The notes under the pieces were generated by a model. The model ran no database searches, had not been told where the DNA came from, and worked only from the letters and a program-made list of their open reading frames with translations. Below are positions 12,004 through 25,115 of a stretch of 64,000 nucleotides of DNA, in pieces. Numbering within the stretch: position 1 is the first letter of the stretch; each line of letters starts with the position of its first letter. Made by a program: the position numbers and the translations under genes. Source of the DNA: Lepidonotus clava (taxonomy: Eukaryota; Annelida; Polychaeta; Phyllodocida; Polynoidae); NCBI GenBank assembly GCA_936440205.1, contig OW387147.1, positions 22,345,629-22,409,628 on the forward strand, in the 5' to 3' direction.

Positions 12004-12009
12004 TTTATT
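12004..12009 (-). terminator. Probable distal poly(A) signal of the WBP1L-like gene
   Basis: Minus-strand AATAAA (TTTATT on +). The minus-strand sequence just downstream (about 11,950-11,985) is U/GU-rich (TTTTGTCTCTGTTATTTGTG), as expected of a downstream cleavage element. If used, the WBP1L-like 3' UTR is about 4.2 kb and ends about 140 bp from the convergent gene's poly(A) signal. Other candidate hexamers lie at 14,262 and 14,275. Confidence 0.45.
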
Positions 12010-15000
12010 GATTCTGATATGGCACGTCATAACACACAGGGGCAGCAACCCTTATCCCAGACAACTGGCCTCAGACAAAAACAGGGGAGGCTTCTGCGAA
12101 TAGAACACCTAGAAATATTAATATACACGTCCAACTTACAAACAACTGCTCTGCCGCAATAGTATATTAACATCCTGCTATCAATAATGTATGCTAAAGG
12201 TCCACAGACTCTTATCATCATAACAAATATTTTACAATGACTATCACCTAAAGGTGTCTCATACCTAGTTATATATACATGTATATAGAAATACATCTGT
12301 AGTTAGCACAGGCTTAGAAAAATTGGTGGCAGATGATGTGATGAACAGGAAAGGGTGGCCTGCGAAAAAAAATAATGGAAATATAAGAAAGTAGTCTTGG
12401 AAAGGAATTAGATGGAGAAATACTGAAAATTTCCTATTACACATGGCCATTTCTTATGTCATTTTACCCGATGCAGCTCTTGAAATGTGTCATGAGGGTC
12501 TATGAAATGTACATGTTATTTCTCAGTCTTATATAGATTATTACTTATTGCTATTTCATGTCAGACAAAGTACATGCCCAGAAAATGTAACACTCCAATG
12601 ATATTCTAGCCAGATTGAAAGACATTTGATTAAATCTTTCAGTTGGATACTACAAGTACAACAGAAACCTTATGTCTCGGATTAATGGGCTCCTCATTTA
12701 GCAATCTACTAAATCAGAGAGCTGATAATGTTCCATCCCAATTTTCTTGAAGAAAGTTTAAGTTGGATATTCTTAAGTAGGCCTACGAACTGTTCTTAGA
12801 ATATTCATCACAGGGCAAGGTTAAACAGATGAATAGTTTACAAATGCTTTTCATTTAATATTTATCCAACTTTGTTTCTTTTTTGTTCTTAATAACACCA
12901 TTTCATTATTGGCCCTTACCATTCATCCAAAACTACTACAGTATGATCTATAGCTATGAAATTCAGATAGTCATCTTAAATGAGAGCATGTATGGCAAAG
13001 GGCTGAAAACAAACAAGACTTTTCACGAGTTCCATGTTGGCTTGGTATGCAAGTCTATATTCTATGCAAGTCACCATAACAATAAAAGTAAATTGGTCTT
13101 CTCTGTTTCCAACCTGCATCTCTAGGGTAAGGTTAATCATTGTATTTAACGGAGGCTGGGTACTAACATCCTGGAGTGAAGGTCCCCCTGGAAGGATAAC
13201 AGTGGCACAGCCCTCTGAACATGGTAAGTCATGGCTCCCAGAACCTCCATTTGGAATGCACACTTGGTAGCTCTGGGCTGGCACCAAGGCTCATACACAC
13301 CAGTCCAGCTGGGTGATAGAAGTAAGAACCAGGGGTCTAATTCACAAGCTTAGTTTTATCTGATTGACACGATGATGCTATAAACTAATTCACTTTGTGA
13401 CAGGTGGCCTTAACTGAGGTTTTGCGGTGGGATAATTAGTTTGCTTCTATTCATGTATATTTTTCAAACGATTTGATAACTCGGAAAAATGTGAATTGAT
13501 TTCTAAAGTTTCTCAAACACAGTGAAATATCCTTAGAGAAACTAGGCTCAAGATCCTTTACAATGTTACTTCTTCAGAATTGTTGTAATTTACTACTAGT
13601 TTGCTGCTTTTGTGTATGTCATATGAATTGTATGGAATATGGAAGATACTTTTATAATGCCAGCATTCTAATTATGAGGTTTATATTGGTTACTAAGCCT
13701 GTTGCAGATATGATGTTTTTCAACGGTCTTTGACAATATGAGAATCGTGTTATGATGTCTATTACAAGTACAGTTAATGTTTCCAAGCATCTGGAACCAG
13801 TTAAACAGTATAGAGTCAAGTTTGCTAATTAACCAAATATGACTATGACTTATCAAAATGATTTATCGTTCATGACACATTAAATGTTAATTTTCTAAGA
13901 TAATCGAAGTCCATTTGTAATAATGACACTTTCACACATTTGATAATTGACTAAATCGGTAGTTAACACTTGTCGTAAACTGCAAAATAAATAGATTAAT
14001 GAATGGACATATCATGAAGTGAGATGGAATTTCATATTCTGGTGGTGAATATTTTAACTGACTCCTTTCATGAAAAGAACATCACATACTTTCACATGTG
14101 GGATAGCATTCTTGTACTTTTTAATGCTCAAGGCCTGAAGCACTCCCTGGGCCAGCCATGACAGAATAATCCTGTTAGTAGCACAACAAAGAACGAACTG
14201 AACTAATCATGGCCTATGAGGACAAACTGAACAATGGTAGACTTACAACTTAGAAGTAAAGTTTATTTGGAATATTTATTTCTTTAACATTGACAACCAA
14301 CTTATATAGATATTCTTTTGACTAGAATAAGGTCAATCACTTTTCACAACTATCAGAATACATTAGAGTCTATCAGACTGAATTAAATCATACCTCCTGG
14401 CGTTCAGAACTTGATTATATTTCTCTAAGAGGTCTAGATATGACAAGAGTGATAGAAACAACAAAAGAACCTTTAGAATACAACAAAACCTCTGTTTCAC
14501 AATAACCAATAAATACATCATGCTATTTTATGGGAGTCAAAATAGTGAAGCTTGATATTTATACTCTTATATCTGAAATGACATTGAATTTCCTTCTTAA
14601 CAGAAATTGCTAAATTGCTAGAAATTCTGACTCTGAGTGATATAAAAAAGAGAAGCAATCTTGAATGGGTTCTACTTGATCTGAAAGTTTTTAGCTTCAT
14701 TGTATATACATCACTCAAACATAAGTTATTAGTTTTAGATAAAGAACACTGGGAAAGAACAGAAGATGGAGAACGTGAAGGAAGGTTCTTTGAGGACTTG
14801 AAGATTCACTCCCAGCAAGGCAAGGATTGAGGGTTTTCACCAAGGCATTTGATTGGTCTGCTAAAAGTACAACACCTAGCACAAGTTGTATCCATGTAAA
14901 AATAAAAGTATTTTCATTTTTTCCTTCATACTAAGCACAGTTTCTGCCGTGGGTTTTCATGATAGTACTCATATGACATGTTCAATATTGGCTTATAGAA

Positions 15001-16237
15001 ATGGATAGAGACTGTAAAGCCACCAAACTATTGCTTTCAGAGATCCAATAGGCTTTTCATAGAAATGCTTGTTTTGGCAAAGGGTCTACTCAGACATTCA
15101 CCATTATTGCTTTTCCAAAAAGCGTCACAGTAGCCTCACATATATCCTACTTTGGCACACAATATGCGCTTTCAGGAACCAGACTTGTATCAGAAATGAT
15201 GTTTCTGAACATTGCCTATGTAAATGCCATAATTGCTGACTATACAGTGAAAAGATCTAAAACTATATATACATGCTTTCATACATATAGCCCTACAACA
15301 AATAACAATGTTTCTGAATATTGAAACAGCATGTATACATACTAGTATCTGCATGAACGCTCCTTTTTTTTTTTACCAAAATGATACTGATATATCAAAA
15401 CGGCAAAGGGAATTTGCGTAAGGACGTTTAGGAAATTATCATACAGTTTAACAGTAATAGAATATACGTCAACATAATACTCTACTCACAAGAACAGGAG
15501 ATTTCAGCAAAGATATAATAATACTCAGACAATAAAATATCTGTATAACCATTGTTCCAATAACCTTAGATATGTAATTAACAATGAACCACACCTATAA
15601 CATTTGCCTGCGTCAGTCTGTCATCTATGTAACAATGTAATATTTCTCATAGTGTATTTAGTATATTTTCAAAAGGAAAACTATAATCATGTCATATGAA
15701 CATTTATATTCAGAATAACTTATCATCAGGTAGTTGTTTCTTTCTAGTTCTAGATGATTTGTAAAGTTAGTCTGGAAGAAGTGTTCTCAGCCATAATTAT
15801 CATTGTAAATATCTTAAAAGGCTGATGGGATGAATTTTGATCAGCATCTCCTTATTAGTATTTCTGACCATCAAAAGAAGTATCTAAACCTAATAATCCT
15901 TCTTTGAGGTTTTTCACAATGCTATGACTATTTCGTGTGAGAGACAAATATACAACTGCCAATGATCTTCTTACCAAATTACCTTGAATTGATGACCATC
16001 TGTTATCAAGACCCTTTTTTTAGTAAAGTGACAAATTAATGTCTACAAATAAAGTGAAATGCCCTGTCCGGATGAAAAGCTATTCTGACACTACAAACCA
16101 AAAAGAGAACTCACCCCATAAAACATCGGATTCACCAATAAACGGCAAGAACATTAGGTCCTGTGACCAGTTATGCTTTCATTCTATGCAATATGTACAG
16201 AGGTTCACACACATAATATTTCTAAAAACAATTAACC
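12010..16237 (-). other. Probable long 3' UTR of the WBP1L-like gene
   Basis: No convincing coding exon on either strand; the longest frames (for example 12,976-13,287, minus, 103 codons) lack matching splice signals. The stretch is high-complexity, AT-rich and free of recognised repeats, continuous with the last coding exon, and ends at a minus-strand AATAAA. I call it 3' UTR by inference; part may be intergenic. Confidence 0.4.
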
Positions 16238-19200
16238 CTATTTTGGTTCTTTTTTCTTTTTCTCTAACCACTCTCTCTTGTACTTCTCTAGAAGCTCAGC
16301 TTGTTTCTGCAGGATCTTTTGGTGATGCTTTCTCTGTCGCTCCACCTTCTCTGTTGGTGCTTCATTCTTTGGAGTTTGTTCTTGGAGTTGAACATGCTGA
16401 GCTAGCAAAGTTTGTTCACTGCTCTGTTCCTTTTTATCCTCTGTCTCATCAGAAAAGCTAAACCGAACTCTCTGAGCAGCCTTGGCTGGTTGGGCTGGTT
16501 TTGTGATTTGTGTTGCTTGTTCGAGGCTTGCAGCACTGTCTATTAGATGTTGCTGCAAGAGCTGTTGACCTTGTTGCTCATGTTGAACCAGAATTGATTG
16601 TAGTTGTTCCTGTTCTTGTTGCAGCTGAAGCTTTTGTTGTTGCTCGAGCTGCTGCCGCTTCTCTTTCTGCGCTTGAATCTGCTTCAGAATAAGTTCCTGT
16701 TGATTCTGTATGGACTGCATGCTCTGTTTTTGTGGTGGTAATTGTCCAGCCAGCTTAGGTTGGCGGGGCTGGTTCTGAGTTGCTTGCTGCCATAACTGTT
16801 CTTGCTCTCTGAATATAAGTCGATGTTGCATCAGTTCCTGGTGTAACTGAAGCTGTTTAGAGTGGCGCTTTTGTCTTGCTTCATTTAACATTTTCTCCTC
16901 AGATGAAGCACTCTTGTCTCCTCTTGAGAAGGGCCAGAAGGACCTCTTCTTCTCTTTTGGTTTAGCTTGTTCCGGCTGTGGTGGTTGCTGTTGTTGTTGT
17001 TGCTGTTGCTGAACCGGTGGCAGCTGAACACCAGCAAGTTGCTGCTGTTTGTGAGCATTCCAGGCTTGTTCTTGTGCCTTTTTCTGTTGCTCAATCTGTT
17101 GTTGCTGCTTCAGGTGTAAACTATAGATTGGCTCCTTGGCCTGCTGGGGTTGAAGTGGTTGAAGCATGAACAATTGGTTTGAACCATCATCTCTTCGCAC
17201 TGTTAGGCCATATGCATTTTCACAATCCTTACCTAAATCCTTTTCATCCTTGGCCCCAGAATTCTGCTCCTGTTGTTGCTGTTGATGGAGGCGCCATTGA
17301 TGTTCTAGCAGTTGACGCTGGAGAAGCTGTTGTCTGATCTCTGGATCGGTCACCTCAGTGACAGGCTGTAGAAGTGGAGTCTGCTCTGTCTTTTCAACCT
17401 CTACTTTACCTGCTGGCCACTCCCCTTTATCAGCACCTTCAAGCTCCTCTTGTAGGGGATGAGACCATTGCACATTCTCTCTTTTGTACTCTGTAGGCTT
17501 TAAAGGCTCTGGTAATAAAGGCTCTTCCTCCTGTTCTTCTGGAATATCAGTAGGGTCGAGGTCCTCAGACTGCTCCCGTGAGCGGGGATACTTACGGCCG
17601 GAAGCTTTAGCCAATTGCTGCTGGAAGGCGCGGTGTTGCTCTTGTAATAATTTCTGATGTTCCATCACATGCTGTTCATGACGCTTCCTCAGCTGCTGAT
17701 GCAGCTGAAGAATTTGTTTTTGTCTCTGGTCATCGTCCCCAGCCATTTCTGCTATTTCCTGATCTGTTTTTCCAGTGTTTGAGGGTGGAATGCTCTGAGA
17801 CCGACAACCTTTCAAATCAAGTGTTCCGTAGATGCAATTACCATGGCAGTCTGCCAGGCACTGGACACACTCACAGGTACATTTGGCTTGTTCCTGACCT
17901 TCACCATTTTCTCCTGTAGATTTGTCCTTATCAGCCATGCCACAAGGAAGTGCTACCTTGGTCGCATCAACAGGCAGGTTGTAGATGAGATCAATATGCT
18001 GTGGACCGTCATCATACTTTGGAATCTGTGGTCGCTCGCGGAAGTTGTATGCATCCTCCTCAGCATCTGCACCATCTACTCCAGCAGGTGGAGGTGGTGT
18101 AACAGGACTATAAACATATGCATCCTCTTCTTGCTGTTGTGCCCTCCTTCGGTTTATTTCACACACAGGGCATTGGTTGGCATGTGGTCCAACCACAACT
18201 TGACGCCCATCGACATGGCAAAACTGGACATACTCATTGCTGACGCATCTTCTCATCCTCGGCCCCGCGATGCCTCCCTCGGCTCCTGCTGGGCCCGCAG
18301 CATCACTCGGTAGGTCTCCATCACTGCCACTGACACGCTCATTTGCTGGCTGGCAACAATTACATGCTTCAGCCAACTGCAGAATGCTGTCATAGCTGGG
18401 AGGGGGCCCACATGGTACAGTCTGGTAGATGACCGAACCTTTCTGGGTGATGCGGACCACGCCGGAGAGGAGGAGAGTACCGCGGGGATGAGTAGCCGGA
18501 GTAGATGCAGGAGCTGGAGGTGGGTACGAAGGAGGAGCATAGATGGCTTGGTTGTCTGGAGGAGGAGGACACCCACAAGCAGCTTGATATGTCATCCCTA
18601 AAAATGGTAAAAGATGCATGTATTTTTTCAATGACAATGTATTTGGTCAATTTTCAATGAAATACGAATTGAGAGAATATTATCAAGATTTGTTAACACT
18701 TTAGCATCTTTAGTCTAAGAGAGTTTATTTCAGTTAAATCATGAATGGAGGCATAATGAAAGCAACTATTCTACACGTGTAATAATACTGATACCATTCT
18801 AGCAAAGGTTGTTACTATGTTATAATTAACTAAAAGAGTAAGAGGATACAAAAGGCTTAAGCCACGTATGCAACCAGTACTGCAAACCAACACCTTTCAA
18901 CCTTTCACTTTCCAAAGTGTGGAGACAGTGAAAAGTTTGAACCAGTTCCTTACACAAAAAGTGTAAATTTTCATGTAAGTCCAGTTAGTCTTGGCTGCCA
19001 GTCATCAACACAGACCACAAATATTTGGAAAAAACATATCCGACACAGTAGAAACAATAGGACATGTTAACAACTAGAGCGGACCCACACGCAAGGGGTG
19101 GATCGAGCGTTACCGATAGTGATCGCAAAGAACCAACCAGACAGGTATATATGACTCATAAGACAAATGGGACATGTACAATGTGTGGTACAAGTCTAAA

Positions 19201-20409
19201 GTCAAGGTCAAGGACACAGAAACTGGGTCAAGGTCAAGGAGAGCAACCTTGAGGTGGAGTACTCTGCTACATTGTGTGGCTGTATACCTTCCTCCTCCTG
19301 GGGCTGCTGGCTACCTGTAGGGATACGAGTGCAGGTGCCATCTGCACTCGCAGTCGAAGACTGGGTCATGGTCACTACAGCAGAAGTCTGCGGCTGACCA
19401 ATCAGGAAGCGTCTCTGGAGGTAACGCTTCCGGTACCAGTAGCCGCCCCCGGAGCAGATGAGGAGAGAAAGCACTACACAGAACCTGCATAAAGGAATTG
19501 AAAGTATGAAGCATTTTCACCTTTGATGATGTTAAGTGTAATGCTATTAGTCATTATCTACTGGCAGATTTCTTCTGCGGCACATGATTGCATATACGAT
19601 GTCAAATTTCCACAAAATTGACTGTCAGCCATATTGGTGATCAATTTACAATTACTAGTACTGTTAATCATTCTCGGTAAATGTAAATTCAAATCCAAGC
19701 CAAATTTAACTAAACAATAAAGATTTACAAATGATATTCGCAATTCATAGATTTAAGATCTAATTCATCATATTGGTTATGGTGATATTAGTACAAGGTG
19801 GTAACACAACCACCTATACGTTAACTCCTATTAGACCTACGAAAAAGTGTAAAGTACTTTATTTGACGGTATTTTCAAAGTTGGATGATGGATCAAAGCG
19901 AGAAATGTATAGAGACAAATATCTCACTCATTTCAGCAACTTACAGCAACTCCCACACTTACAGAATCAATTAACGTTATTGACCCTCTATCTTCAGTTG
20001 TATTGTAACAATGAATAGATATTGAATTCATTTTGTCAGTAACTTATATCGAAATTTCTGTATGAGCTCGATATGCAACATTTAAGATAAAATATTGAGA
20101 CATAGCTTATCGCTGATTAGAAATATATGGATCATTAGTTATTCGAAAACATGTATTTATATAAATACTTAGCTGCTTCTGATGTTATTGTTTCCTGAAA
20201 GTACCTTTATAATGAAGTTTGATAGTAACTGTTGTTAACTATACATAATAATGTTACTTTTGCATATCACTATGATAGATGGTCCAATTCTATTAATCTT
20301 TATTTTCCTCTTGCACTCGTTTCATACTCACCAGAAGTACCATAGTTTGTAGAATTGTGTAAAGTTTTCGCAGCAGGAATTTCCACAACAGTATTCATAT
20401 GAGTTGCAA
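16238..20409 (-). CDS. WBP1L: WBP1/WBP1L-family WW-domain-binding membrane protein with a long Gln-rich tail (first exon not assigned)
   Basis: Exons on the minus strand: 20409-20332, 19484 to 19288 (alternative donor at 19315, same phase), 18597-16238. Phases match at both joins. The first listed exon encodes CNSYEYCCGNSCC then KLWYFW, and continues into the next exon as FCVVLSLLICSGGGYW followed by basic YRKRYLQRR. This CCG-x-S-CC / LWxFW / membrane-segment / basic pattern is the WBP1/WBP1L (Pfam WBP-1) signature. The 785-residue last exon has two PPSY motifs (APPSYPPP, GPPPSYDS) for WW domains of NEDD4-type ligases or YAP-like adaptors, two Cys clusters (RRCVSNEYVQFC...CPVC and CTCECVQCLADC) comparable to the Cys-rich part of WBP1L, then about 500 Gln-rich residues likely to form coiled coils. 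Near the end RVRFSFSDE contains an RVxF protein-phosphatase-1 docking motif. Vertebrate WBP1L is far shorter, so the Q-rich tail is unusual. Stop at 16238-16240. The signal-peptide exon is missing. Confidence 0.85.
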
Positions 20410-21064
20410 CTGTAAGTGAGAAAAAGAGAAATGTTAGATAACATGAAAAGAACATTCACAAGTTCACATGTGCACTATACAAGATACGATCTCAACGTAG
20501 ATGTCATTTTGTGTTTTCATTATAGTAAAAAAACAATAACTCTATTTTCTACTGTTGAATATTATGATGTTCGATCCGACATTCGGTACAGGATTATTTC
20601 ATGGTCAGATGATTGTAAAATAATAGTTCTATGTAACATGAAATGAGAAAGGTATATTCTAAAGGAGCAGAAAGCCATCGCATGTTAAACATTCTATGCG
20701 AACTGGCATGTGGAGACATCTAATGAGAAGTATGGTAACTACACCAGTCACTGTTGTACGACAAACACAACAAAATAATTGAGATATTAATATTATTTTA
20801 TTGAACAACTGCTTTAATAATTATTGTAATAATAACCAATATTTCATTTAGATATTCAATAATGTTTATATCATTATAATTATTTTCCTTCAATAGAAAA
20901 TTCCTCTCCGAGGCTGTTGCCCATTGACAATGTTCCATTAATATCCAGACCTTTGCTTTTCCCGACACTCTCAAATTAATTTCACAATCACGACCGCTGC
21001 GGTTGCCTTCCGTCTGGCATTTTTCAAAATGTCAGGTATTTTATGTTCTCAGCTTACAAATCAC

Positions 21065-21117
21065 CATGGTAACAGAAAACAGAAGCAAAGTGTTGTGTCA
21101 CACGTCTGCCTTGCCAT
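21065..21117 (-). CDS. Speculative first coding exon of the WBP1L-like gene
   Basis: The minus-strand ATG at 21117 opens 17 codons (MARQTCDTTLCFCFLLP) and meets a possible donor CATG|GTGATT in phase 2, the phase the next exon (20409) needs; the junction codon would be TGT (Cys). Against it: the donor is weak, the hydrophobic core is short, and the -3 base is not a purine. Recorded because no better candidate was found between 20,414 and 28,000. Confidence 0.15.
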
Positions 21118-21182
21118 GGAAACTGGCGAGAGGCTGTAATTATCAGGTATTCCAGGTAATGTGATCCCTTGTCTACTGTTAA

Positions 21183-21398
21183 GCCTCTATTTCACTAGAC
21201 GATTTTACCTGGCGATAATTTGGAATCTTTGACTTTTTGTCTCAGTAACATGGCAAAATGCCATGCGTCCTACATATAATTTGAAAGAGAATTAACAACC
21301 CATTCTAACAATGTGGGTCCCTTTATGTTTATTATCACCCAATATTCCAACTGCCGATTTTTGGAACCGGCAATAAAATCGTCGATTGGAATACAGCC
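21183..21398. mobile_element. TTAA-family MITE, copy 1
   Basis: About 216 bp. Left end GCCTCTATTTCACTAGACGA follows a TTAA (21179-21182). The right end reads GATTGGAATACAGCC and its TTAA has decayed to TGCA. Inner sequence (ATGGCAAAATGCCAT..., GAATTAACAACCC) matches copies 2 and 5. Family features suggest piggyBac-type ancestry. Non-coding. Confidence 0.8.
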
Positions 21399-22996
21399 TG
21401 CACAAGGCATCAGAGAACAAAAGACCATTCTTTATGGGCATTATATGGCCATCCTTATTCATGTAGATATTCTGCCTTTGCTGTGATTGTTTGAGCGTGG
21501 GATCTGTGGGATGTGCCAGCTATATCGTGTTTATGACTATAATACCTGAGAGATGTTGGATATTATGGATGGTGATCAAGTACATTTTGGTTATATCTGC
21601 TGTCCAATTAGCCTGCATAAAGGGGCAATTCCGCTGGTAAATGCTTTCAAGTGTCATGAAAGGCTAAGTGCGCTCTTACAATAGCTCCGTATCCTTAGGT
21701 GTAGACCTTTCTCATTTCCTCTTACATATGTGTATGCTAATAGAGTTAGTTAATTGAGTCAAGAACGTAAAATAAGTCTACATGTTAGTTTATTAATCTT
21801 AAAATTAATGGACTATTGCGACCTGGCACGAAAATACCATTTTAAATGCCTAGAGAACAATTATAAAGAAACCAGTAATGTTAGGATATCACACTAGAAA
21901 TTGTCACCAACATCATATAGGCTGTCAGCAGCCTTATTCCAATAAATGGTAGGTAATTATATGTAAATATGAGAGATACTCGCCAGCTGGGACATTAAAT
22001 TGTCTTGGGTAAGTGATAGGTTTATTTTCCCTGACTGCAGTAACTATCAGATATGGGCCTAGAGCAAACATTAATTTTGTTGAATCTGTAAAAAGACGGA
22101 AACTTTCTCTTGCATCGTGTGCCACAGTCATCCCAATCGTTGAAGTAATAACGTGTATTAAACAGCTTAAGTTACACTTTGAAGAAAAGCTTCATTTTCA
22201 TTGGAAATTCCACTCCATCTGCACGGAACAGAAGAATCGTGTCTTACTGATACTCTCTCAGGAGGAATAAAGTATTATAGGAAGAGACCAAATGCGCCAG
22301 GTGGTTAGCAGAGCTATTGAACACATGACAATGTTACAAGGATTGTGTTAGAAAGACAGTTTATCTTACTTGATATGATTCTATATCACAGTATATAATT
22401 ATTTCCTTTCGCTCCATTGCGATAGAATTCGACGCCGGAAACAAACTAATGCAATCATTGATTGGGAAAGGTAATTTCGTTTTTCAATGATAACGTCGTT
22501 TTTTAAATGGCGATCGCAATTATAAGAAATTGCTTTTGGTTTGCAATCTGAAAGGAGTTCACAAGAAATTTGACTTCTGATTTTACGTACACAAGGTTGA
22601 TGGGTGTTATTCTCGACTACTGTACCACACTTCATAGGCAACCAATCAGTACTGCCAATACTGTTTCACTCTTGTCCGTTCCCTTATTAATCAGAGGACA
22701 GAATCGTTTACACTAATGGCAACTGGACCACTAAAAGAACAAAATACTAGAACACAACTTCATCGTCAAAAGGCTTTGTATGATAAAACACCCGAATAGC
22801 CCTACATAACATCGTTCACCTATATAATTTCCAATAATCACAGAATGTAAACCATGTCTAATGTGTCTCAGGGTCTGTTGCATGCACCAGGAAACCCCGG
22901 GTAGTTTTTATCCGCAACAAAGGATCTAATATTTCCTTGCCGCCTTATCTGGCTGTGTTCCCTTTAGCAGTCTACTAATACGGCATCAAAGGGAAG

Positions 22997-23047
22997 CAGG
23001 GTGCACACTGACGCCTTAGTGTGAGAGATTAAAAAAGGTGCACCCTG
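22997..23047. repeat. Imperfect inverted repeat (CAGGGTGCAC ... GTGCACCCTG)
   Basis: Ten-base perfect arms at 22997-23006 and 23038-23047 with a 31-base loop. The loop contains a smaller inverted pair CACACT/AGTGTG, so two mutually exclusive hairpins are possible. Unknown function. Confidence 0.5.
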
Positions 23048-23900
23048 AGACTGGAATGTAGACTATAGGCCTATACGTCTACCCTTAGGGGATAACTTTG
23101 ATTGGTGCAGTATATGAAGACACAGCGTACTGATATATATTACTTTAGTAACTTATACTGATTTAAAAAGACTTGAGGTATACAACATATTGATAGTCTC
23201 CATGATAACCTATAACCTTTTTACTGTACTTATACTTATACTGCGTCATTTCATACATTATGTTGCATTTAATTGAAAATGTTATACATACTACTAAATA
23301 TTGCGGACGTCCTAATGCATCACTGCCCTTTGAAACATTTTGTTTTACGAGACGGTAGGCCTATAGGTATGACCGAACACATTTCATGGAGCCTTAATTC
23401 ATTCAATCTTCAGTAGGATATTAGAAAGGGGTTCAATCCTTATTGCTCTATCTCATAACCATTATCACCAAGTCTATAGCTATCCTAAAATACAGGTCAA
23501 TGTTTACTATGCCTCACAATATTAAAGTCTTTATTAATTTGTGCCTAAGCTAAATAGACCCATGCACTACAATAGGTTTAAGAACGGATATTGTTTAAAT
23601 GTATCCAACGATAGTACATTATAGTGTAGCTACAATATTTTTGATGTATCCATGGAATAGGAAATAGGTTATCAAAGTTCACCCCTACCGATAGCTAGGC
23701 CTATGAGCTTCGATTCTAAATCCAATTAATTTTGTTCTTTTTTTCAACCAAATCATATTTGATAATTATTGCTATTTCAGGATGTTGCGCCCTATTGGAT
23801 ACCTTTCCTCTCACAATTGCAAACTGCAAAGGCCCCCAGGGCCTAAAACTCCTGTGCCTGGTTTCCCTGCCCGGATCCGGGGTCCAGAGCAGCGTCCCAG

Positions 23901-23967
23901 CGGAAGTGACGTCAGAGCAGGAAATGATTAACTGACGTCACTTCCGGGCAAAGTGCCGCCTGGCGTA
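23901..23967. promoter_or_regulatory. Inverted pair of ETS-CRE composite sites next to a CTCF-like word
   Basis: CGGAAGTGACGTCAG (23901-23915) and its exact reverse complement (23932-23946) are separated by 16 bp. Each joins an ETS core (CGGAAGTG) to a full cAMP-response element (TGACGTCA), a combination typical of strong proximal promoters. A GCCGCCTGGCGTA word resembling the CTCF core follows at about 23,953. It lies 3.5 kb upstream of the first assigned WBP1L-like exon and is a good promoter candidate for that gene. Confidence 0.6.
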
Positions 23968-24779
23968 AGTGTTGAGCGTTATTTGGGAACTTCGCCTGAT
24001 TGGACTTTATCGATCGTGAAATATAGGCCGGAAAATGTAAATACGATATCCAATGGCTTGTTTTGCCCAGCCCCCACGTTTTGATCCTATTTGTCTGTCG
24101 TGTATTTGAATAAAGCTCACTGCGCCATATCATTGCAGGCTGGGTCGATATGAGCTACAAGTGGTGCCTTGATGTTGACGGCAACTGATGGCGGTAAATT
24201 CTGCAAGGTCATAGAAGCGATGACAGCAATAGGCCTAAATACAAACACTGCCTGCTCCATATATAATCCGACAATTGGCAACAGGCATTGGCATTTTAAA
24301 CGATACATTAGGACTAGGGTATCAAAACTGTTGGTTATGTTCCATAGGGCGTGTTATAGGCCTACAAATATAACCCGAATAAGCATATTTGCTATATATA
24401 TAATATTATAGGAAGTCCATACAAAATACGTTGTGAGCCAGGGACACATACTCACAGGGTATGTGTACCACTAAAAGTAGGCCTATACATCTTATCGGCT
24501 TTTGGTAAGGGGCGGGGACGAGTTATTCCGTTTAATGTCATATGCATTTTTATATTCCACTATAGGGTGGTTTCATATGAATTTTCTTTCTTTAAACTCT
24601 GCAGCAATATGGCTCTAATAACGCGATTATAAAGCTGTTTGGAAAAAGCTAGTTCTGTCACATTAGACCTAGACAGTTAGACTCTAGGCTCATGCGAGAT
24701 AACCAACACAAAAGAGCACACGCAACATTACCCTATGCAATGTCATCTAATTTCCCTTTCTCCCTCGGGGGAAACGCAG

Positions 24780-25115
24780 GTCTACTATCAGAGGCACCTC
24801 CGCTGGCACCTATAAATCATCACCCTCTCCGATAGGGTGCGTTCCAGGGTCAACTCTCGGCGATTCACGCGAGAAATGTCCCTGGGCGATATAAGGGGTC
24901 TTTTGTCTATGAAGGCCCAATATGACGGGCTGTAAGGGAAGCGGGGCCTGGGTACTATTCCAGGGGCGCCACCCTTACCCGTTACTAGGCATCGATATTC
25001 AGTGGGTGCGACCTTTCTGCCCTCTCCCCTTGACCGGAAGTGCACGTCACGTGACTGATGTGGGGTGGTTCTGAGGCTGGCCACTTGGGGTCATCACTGC
25101 ATGCGACCTGCAAAG
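24780..25115. promoter_or_regulatory. GC-rich promoter-like segment with ETS and palindromic E-box
   Basis: CCGGAAGT at 25,034-25,041 and the palindrome GTCACGTGAC at 25,046-25,055. CCTATAAATC near 24,808 could be a TATA-like element. The open frame across it (24,788-25,084, minus) looks compositional: no signal, no known motif. Possibly an alternative promoter of the WBP1L-like gene. Confidence 0.35.

Noticed and set aside
12976-13287. 103-codon minus frame between the convergent genes
   Set aside because: Lacks acceptor/donor signals in phase and sits inside the presumed 3' UTR.
16510-18576. Several open frames antisense or out of frame with the WBP1L-like last exon
   Set aside because: Shadows of the Gln-rich coding exon; CAG/CTG-rich codons keep other frames open.
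23732-23935. 67-codon + frame preceded by TTGCTATTTCAG
   Set aside because: The acceptor-like tract is good but the peptide shows no family and runs into the ETS-CRE regulatory block.
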